The notes under the pieces are model-generated. The model did no database searches. It had not been told where the DNA came from and worked only from the letters and a program-made list of their open reading frames with translations. 7,860 nt of DNA from Actinomycetota bacterium (GTDB lineage: Bacteria; Actinomycetota; Actinomycetes; JACCUZ01): contig JAVEDA010000156.1 of assembly GCA_030841195.1 (NCBI GenBank), positions 1 through 7,860 of the forward strand. Direction: 5' to 3'. Shown here piece after piece: positions 4,860 to 7,860 of the stretch (positions are counted from its first letter, which is position 1; each line of letters starts with the position of its first letter). Made by a program: the position numbers and the translations under genes.

Positions 4860-6173
4860 ATGCCTGCCGCCGACCACGTGCCTGACAGCTCGGGGCCGGC
4901 AGCGGCGGACGGGCTGCTGGTGGCGCCGTTCCGGGGGCTCCGGTACGTGCCGGCCAGGGTGAGCGACCTGGCGGCCGTCACCAGCCCGCCGTACGACGTG
5001 ATCGATCCCGACGACGCGACCCACCTGGAGCAGCTTGACCTGCACAACGTGGTCCGACTGATCCTGCCACGCGACCCGCGGGGCGGTGCAGCGGGCGTCG
5101 GCCCCGGGCGGTACGCGCACGCCGCCGAGCTGCTGGACGGGTGGCGGGCCGAGGGCGTCCTGCGCCGCGATCCGCGTCCCGCGCTCTACGTCTACGAGCA
5201 GTCCGGGCCGGGGGTGTTCCAGCGCGGACTGCTGGCGGCGGTGGGGCTGCACGACCCCGCCGACCGGGTGGTCCTGCCGCACGAGGACGTGATGCCCGGG
5301 CCGGTCGCCGACCGGCTCGAGCTGATGCGCGCGACCAGCGCCAACCTGGAGCCGATCCTGCTCGTGTACGACGGTGGCGGCGACACGGCCGCGGTGCTGG
5401 ACGAGGTTGCGGCCGGGCCGCCGACCCTGGAGACCACCGCCGAGGACGGCCTGACCCAGCGGGTCTGGGCGGTCGAGGACCCCGCGCTGCACGAGCGGGT
5501 GGCCCGCGACCTGGCACCGCGGCAGGCCCTGATCGCCGACGGTCACCACCGGTGGGCGACCTACCGGCGGCTGCAGGCGGAGCGGCACGCGGCCGGGCAG
5601 GGTGCCGGCCCGTGGGACCGCGGGCTGGCGATGCTGGTCGACTCCCGCACCTCGCCGCTGCGGGTGGCGGCGATCCACCGGGTGGTCGCCGACCTGGACC
5701 TGGACACGGCGCTGGCCGATGCCAGCGAGACCTTCACCGTCGGACCGGCCGGCGACGACCTCGAGTCGGCGCTGGCGGTGCTGGCAGACACGGCCGCTGC
5801 TCACCCGTTCGTCGTCACCGACGGCGCGACGTACCGCCTGCTGGCCGACCCGGACCCGGCCGCGGTCGCGGCAGCATTGCCGGCCGAGCGGCCGGCCCGG
5901 TGGCGATCGCTGGACGCCAGCGTGCTGCACCTGCTGCTGCTCGAGCGGCTCTGGCAGGTCTCTGACGACGATCGCCGGGTCGGCTACCTGCACGACAGCG
6001 GCTCGGCGGTGCGGGCCGCCCGCCGTGCGCACGGGGTCGCGGTCCTGATGCGGCCGGTGGCCGTCTCCGACGTGCTCGCGCTGGCCGCCGCGGGCGAGCG
6101 GATGCCGCGGAAGTCGACGTCGTTCGGCCCGAAGCCGCGCACCGGGCTGGTGCTGCGGATCCTGGACGACTGA
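4860..6173 (+). CDS. DUF1015 family protein
   Basis: A 437-residue member of the DUF1015 family, widespread in bacteria and without an established biochemical function. Family hallmarks are visible: PFRGLRYVP (23-31), SPPYDVI (42-48), NVVRLILPRD (63-72), ALYVYEQ (108-114), HEDVMPGPVADRLELMRAT with NLEPILLVY (141-170), and the conserved ADGHHRWATY (226-235), whose Asp-His-His cluster looks like a metal- or substrate-binding site. The C-terminal half is more variable and ends RMPRKSTSFGPKPRTGLVLR, also typical of the family. The ATG at 4860 is preferred over upstream in-frame starts (for example 4689), which would overlap the divergent TPR gene and give an atypical Arg/Ala-rich extension. Only 48 bp separate it from the TPR start, so the two promoters must overlap. 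Many members sit near serine-biosynthesis genes, but no such link is seen here. No signal peptide or membrane segments. Confidence 0.92.
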   Translation: MPAADHVPDSSGPAAADGLLVAPFRGLRYVPARVSDLAAVTSPPYDVIDPDDATHLEQLDLHNVVRLILPRDPRGGAAGVGPGRYAHAAELLDGWRAEGVLRRDPRPALYVYEQSGPGVFQRGLLAAVGLHDPADRVVLPHEDVMPGPVADRLELMRATSANLEPILLVYDGGGDTAAVLDEVAAGPPTLETTAEDGLTQRVWAVEDPALHERVARDLAPRQALIADGHHRWATYRRLQAERHAAGQGAGPWDRGLAMLVDSRTSPLRVAAIHRVVADLDLDTALADASETFTVGPAGDDLESALAVLADTAAAHPFVVTDGATYRLLADPDPAAVAAALPAERPARWRSLDASVLHLLLLERLWQVSDDDRRVGYLHDSGSAVRAARRAHGVAVLMRPVAVSDVLALAAAGERMPRKSTSFGPKPRTGLVLRILDD

Positions 6174-6181
6174 CAACTGAC

Positions 6182-6202
6182 GACTGGCTCGGCAGAGCCG
6201 TC
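6182..6202. terminator. Possible bidirectional hairpin between convergent genes
   Basis: GAC-T-GGCTC (6182-6190) pairs with GAGCCGTC (6195-6202) around a GGCA loop, giving eight pairs with one bulged T. It sits 8 bases after the DUF1015 stop and 8 bases beyond the stop of the convergent SSB-like gene, where a shared terminator would be expected. There is no T-run, which is common for actinobacterial terminators but weakens the call. Confidence 0.4.
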
Positions 6203-6210
6203 GCGAGCCG

Positions 6211-6588
6211 TCAGCCGGCCGACGCGACCCGCCGGACCCGCGTCACCTCGACCTCGCTGCGGCTGGCCGCGCCGGCACCGACCCGCCAGAACCGCCGGCG
6301 CAGGCTGCCCTCCACCTCGACCACGTCGCCCGGCACCAGGCGGGAGACGACGCGCTGGACGTCGCGGCGCCAGGCGGCGCAGTCGAGGGTGTCGACGGTC
6401 GGTGCCCGTTCCGCCTTGCGGCGACGATCGGGGCTGCGCGCCACCACCAGCCGGAACGAGACGAGCACGTCGCCGCTGGGCAGCTCGCGCCGGCTCGGCT
6501 CGACCGCCAGCCGCCCGACCAGCCGGACCTCGTTCACGTGCTCGGGCGGGCGGTCATCCGTCCTGGTCGCGGGCCTCGTCATGGTCAC
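6211..6588 (-). CDS. Single-stranded DNA-binding-like (OB-fold) protein
   Basis: A 125-residue protein resembling the SSB/OB-fold family: NEVRLVGRLAVEPSRRELPSGD (19-40), VSFRLVVAR (43-51), DTLDCAAWR (66-74) and a PGDVVEVEGSLRRRFWR stretch (86-102), matching the order N-x-V-x-L-x-G-R-L ... F-x-L-A ... D-x-x-x-C-x-x-W ... G-x-x-V-x-V-x-G-x-L of SSB. It lacks the long Gly-rich linker and acidic DDDIPF-type tip of housekeeping SSB, and is rich in Arg, so it is probably a paralogue with a special role, not the replication SSB. The GTG at 6588 has AGGAGG exactly six bases upstream; the ATG two codons later (6582) would leave a 12-base spacer and is less likely. It lies downstream of, and on the same strand as, the TPR gene near the rRNA operon, separated by a 146-bp gap with its own repeats. 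Confidence 0.82.
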   Translation of the reverse strand: MTMTRPATRTDDRPPEHVNEVRLVGRLAVEPSRRELPSGDVLVSFRLVVARSPDRRRKAERAPTVDTLDCAAWRRDVQRVVSRLVPGDVVEVEGSLRRRFWRVGAGAASRSEVEVTRVRRVASAG

Positions 6589-6632
6589 CGTCGTCCTCCT
6601 CGTCCGGCGGGCCGGGCACCCGCACACCGAGC

Positions 6633-6709
6633 ATCGACCGGAGCCATCGACCGGTGGTCCGCCGCCGGTGGATCTGGGGACAACTCGAAGCAGTCCGCTG
6701 TCTGGGGAC
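6633..6709. repeat. Short direct repeats in the leader region of the SSB-like gene
   Basis: Three pairs of short direct repeats lie in the gap upstream of the SSB-like gene: ATCGACCGG at 6633 and 6646 (period 13), CCGGTGG at 6651 and 6665 (period 14), and TCTGGGGAC at 6673 and 6701 (period 28). The gap would be expected to hold the promoter of that gene, but no TANNNT element is visible on the minus strand. They could be protein-binding sites or chance at this base composition. Confidence 0.4.
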
Positions 6710-6722
6710 GGTGGGGCCGTCC
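6706..6722 (-). terminator. Possible terminator after the TPR gene
   Basis: On the minus strand GGACGG and CCGTCC form a perfect 6-bp GC stem with a 5-base loop, starting 12 bases past the stop of the TPR gene. No T-run follows. It overlaps the second TCTGGGGAC repeat. Confidence 0.35.
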
Positions 6723-6734
6723 GACGCCGAGGTC

Positions 6735-7619
6735 TCAGTCGTCGTCGTGCTCGACGATGGTGACCCCGCCCAGCTCGGCCAGCCGCTCGTCGGCGTCGGT
6801 CTCGCCGGTCTCGTCCGCCTCGGCAGCGTGCTCGAACCAGGTGACCGCCTCGTCCTCGCGGCCGGCCGCGAGCAGCGCCTCGGCGTAGGCGTAGAAGAGC
6901 CGGGCGGACCAGGCCCGGCGCCGGCCGGGCTTCAGCTCCGGGCCCTGGAGCAGCAGCACCGCTGCCTCGGGCTGGCCCATGTCCCGCCGGGCGCCGGAGG
7001 CCACGATGAGCATCTCGGCCCGTCCTGCGGCGTCCAGCTTCGCGACGTCGGGGCTGCCGGCCAGCTCCAGGGCCTTCGCCGGCCGGCCCAGGCCGCGCTC
7101 GCAGTCGGCCATCATCGGCAACGTGCTCTGGTCGCCGGACATCCGGCGGGCCGCGCGCAGCTCGGCCAGCGCCTCGGCGTACCGGCCGGTCACGTAGGCC
7201 GCGATGCCGGCCGCCTCCCGGACCGCCGGCACCCGGCCGGCCCGGTCCCGGGCCGCGATCGCGTGCCGGTAGGCCAGCTCGGGATCCTCGTCCAGCAGCC
7301 GGCCGGCCATCACCAGGTGCCGGCTGACGGCGGTGCTGTTGAGCGTCGCCAGCGAGCTCAGCTCGGCCCGCACCGCGCGGTCCAGCTCGGACCCGGTGAC
7401 CTCGTCCGGCAGTGCCGGCTCGTCCCGGCGCGCCGTCGCCGGCCGAGAGCCCTCCTGCTGACCGTCCCGCGACCGGCTGCTACCGCGGCCGCCACGGGTG
7501 TTCTGCGCCGCCGGGCGAGCGCCCTGGCCCGTAGGGCGACCCTGGCCGGAGCCAGCGCCGGACGGGCGGCTGCGGGCCGGTCGGTCGGGTCGGTCACCGG
7601 AGCGGCGGTCGTCGGTCAC
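6735..7619 (-). CDS. TPR-repeat protein with basic disordered N-terminus
   Basis: A 294-residue protein. Residues 1-73 are low-complexity and basic (MTDDRRSGDRPDRPARSRPS, then Gly/Arg/Ser/Gln-rich), with RGGRG at 42-46, a composition often seen in RNA- or ribosome-binding tails. Residues 80-270 are helical with TPR-like repeats: LVMAGRLLDEDPELAYRHA (102-120), VREAAGIAAYVTGRYAEALAEL split at 133-154, a repeat around 170-190, and LFYAYAEALLAAGREDEAVTWF split at 241-262. The C-terminus is acidic (ADETGETDADERL ... EHDDD). The GTG at 7619 has GGAG six bases upstream. Similar TPR proteins occur in other actinobacteria, to my knowledge without an assigned function. It is the first gene after the rRNA operon terminator and is read in the same direction; a role linked to ribosomes is inferred only from this position and the basic tail. 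Confidence 0.88.
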   Translation of the reverse strand: MTDDRRSGDRPDRPARSRPSGAGSGQGRPTGQGARPAAQNTRGGRGSSRSRDGQQEGSRPATARRDEPALPDEVTGSELDRAVRAELSSLATLNSTAVSRHLVMAGRLLDEDPELAYRHAIAARDRAGRVPAVREAAGIAAYVTGRYAEALAELRAARRMSGDQSTLPMMADCERGLGRPAKALELAGSPDVAKLDAAGRAEMLIVASGARRDMGQPEAAVLLLQGPELKPGRRRAWSARLFYAYAEALLAAGREDEAVTWFEHAAEADETGETDADERLAELGGVTIVEHDDD

Positions 7620-7631
7620 TGAGGTCTCCGT

Positions 7632-7659
7632 CTCGGGTGGTCGGGCTCGGGTGGTCGGG
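7632..7659. repeat. Tandem 14-bp direct repeat upstream of the TPR gene
   Basis: CTCGGGTGGTCGGG occurs twice in perfect tandem (7632-7645 and 7646-7659), just upstream of the ribosome binding site of the TPR gene and downstream of the rRNA terminator. It lies in the expected promoter or leader region, so it may be a tandem operator or a recent small duplication. I see no convincing -10/-35 pair here. Confidence 0.7.
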
Positions 7660-7692
7660 CGCAGCAGTCTTGCTCGACAGGGGGCAGAAATG

Positions 7693-7728
7693 CATCAAGG
7701 GCCACCCCTGATGGAGTGGCCCTTGATG
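7693..7728 (-). terminator. Strong rRNA operon terminator
   Basis: Two 16-base arms (7713-7728 and 7693-7708 in the direction of transcription) pair along their full length, including one U-G wobble, around an AUCA tetraloop. The wobble pairs only in minus-strand RNA (it would be A-C on the other strand), so the hairpin serves the rRNA operon. It begins 9 bases after the 5S end and is followed by a short T-rich stretch, ATTTCT. Confidence 0.93.
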
Positions 7729-7737
7729 AAAGTATGT

Positions 7738-7854
7738 CCGGCGGCGTCCTACTCTCCCACGCGGTCCCCCGCGCAGTACCATCGGCCCTGAGAGGCTTAG
7801 CTTCCGGGTTCGGAATGGAGCCGGGCGTTTCCCTCTCGGTATGGCCGCCGAAAC
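7738..7854 (-). rRNA. rrf: 5S ribosomal RNA
   Basis: The minus strand reads GTTTCGGCGGCCATACCGAG at the 5' end, then GGGAAACGCCCGG, TCCGAACCCGGAAGCTAAGC, GATGGTACTGC, and GGGAGAGTAGGACGCCGCC at the 3' end. These are the universal 5S landmarks (loop A/helix I, loop C, loop E and helix V) and nearly match Streptomyces 5S. Helix I closes CGGCGG (7850-7845) with CCGCCG (7744-7739). The length is about 117 bases; either end could be off by one to three bases. It is the last gene of an rRNA operon whose 23S gene should lie just beyond the right edge. Confidence 0.97.
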
Positions 7855-7860
7855 TCTATG

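Noticed and set aside
4812..6176. Upstream extension of the TPR gene to a 611-codon minus-strand frame
   Set aside because: It lies opposite the well-supported DUF1015 gene, reads as Arg/Gln/His/Val low complexity, and the GTG at 4811 has a good ribosome binding site.
6402..7622. A 406-codon plus-strand frame
   Set aside because: It is antisense to the SSB-like and TPR genes, crosses the gap between them, and has no recognisable motif.
7498..7791. Small plus-strand frame running into the 5S gene and its terminator
   Set aside because: It overlaps the rRNA terminator hairpin and the 5S gene on the opposite strand, and has no protein family features.

Overview
The window is chromosomal DNA from a high-GC Gram-positive bacterium (Actinomycetota). 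Support comes from the very high GC at third codon positions, frequent GTG starts, a 5S rRNA close to the Streptomyces type, and gene order. TPR protein, HAD phosphatase, small protein, tlyA, nadK and recN appear in the same order as Rv1691-Rv1696 of Mycobacterium tuberculosis (from memory). The exact genus cannot be read from the sequence.

Layout from right to left: on the minus strand, a 5S rRNA (7738-7854) and its strong hairpin terminator close an rRNA operon whose 23S and 16S genes lie beyond the right edge. Next, on the same strand, come a TPR protein with a basic disordered N-terminus (6735-7619) and a small, divergent single-strand-DNA-binding-like protein (6211-6588). They converge on a plus-strand DUF1015 gene (4860-6173), which looks leaderless. 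Back to back with it is a minus-strand pair: a small TPR protein (4341-4811) and a HAD phosphatase resembling mycobacterial glycerol-3-phosphate phosphatase (3325-4344). A plus-strand SCP2-like gene (2983-3321) ends 3 bp from the phosphatase stop. It is divergent from a minus-strand run: a phasin/histone-H1-like lysine-rich protein (2302-2817), an 82-residue protein (2057-2305), tlyA (1254-2060), nadK (340-1257) and the N-terminal third or less of recN (1-329, running off the left edge).

Genes within the runs are tightly packed. Four junctions are GTGA overlaps, in which the downstream GTG start overlaps the upstream TGA stop, and a fifth (nadK/recN) has a 10-bp gap, so translational coupling is likely. 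The products are housekeeping in character: NADP synthesis, rRNA 2'-O-methylation, double-strand-break repair, glycerophospholipid turnover, and proteins of unknown role. No mobile element, CRISPR array, tRNA or defence system is visible, and nothing here amounts to a clearly new system. The more interesting details are a mirror-image inverted repeat between the divergent phasin-like and SCP2-like genes, the leaderless DUF1015 start, the lysine-repeat tail, the unusual SSB-like protein, and a tandem 14-bp repeat between the rRNA terminator and the TPR gene.
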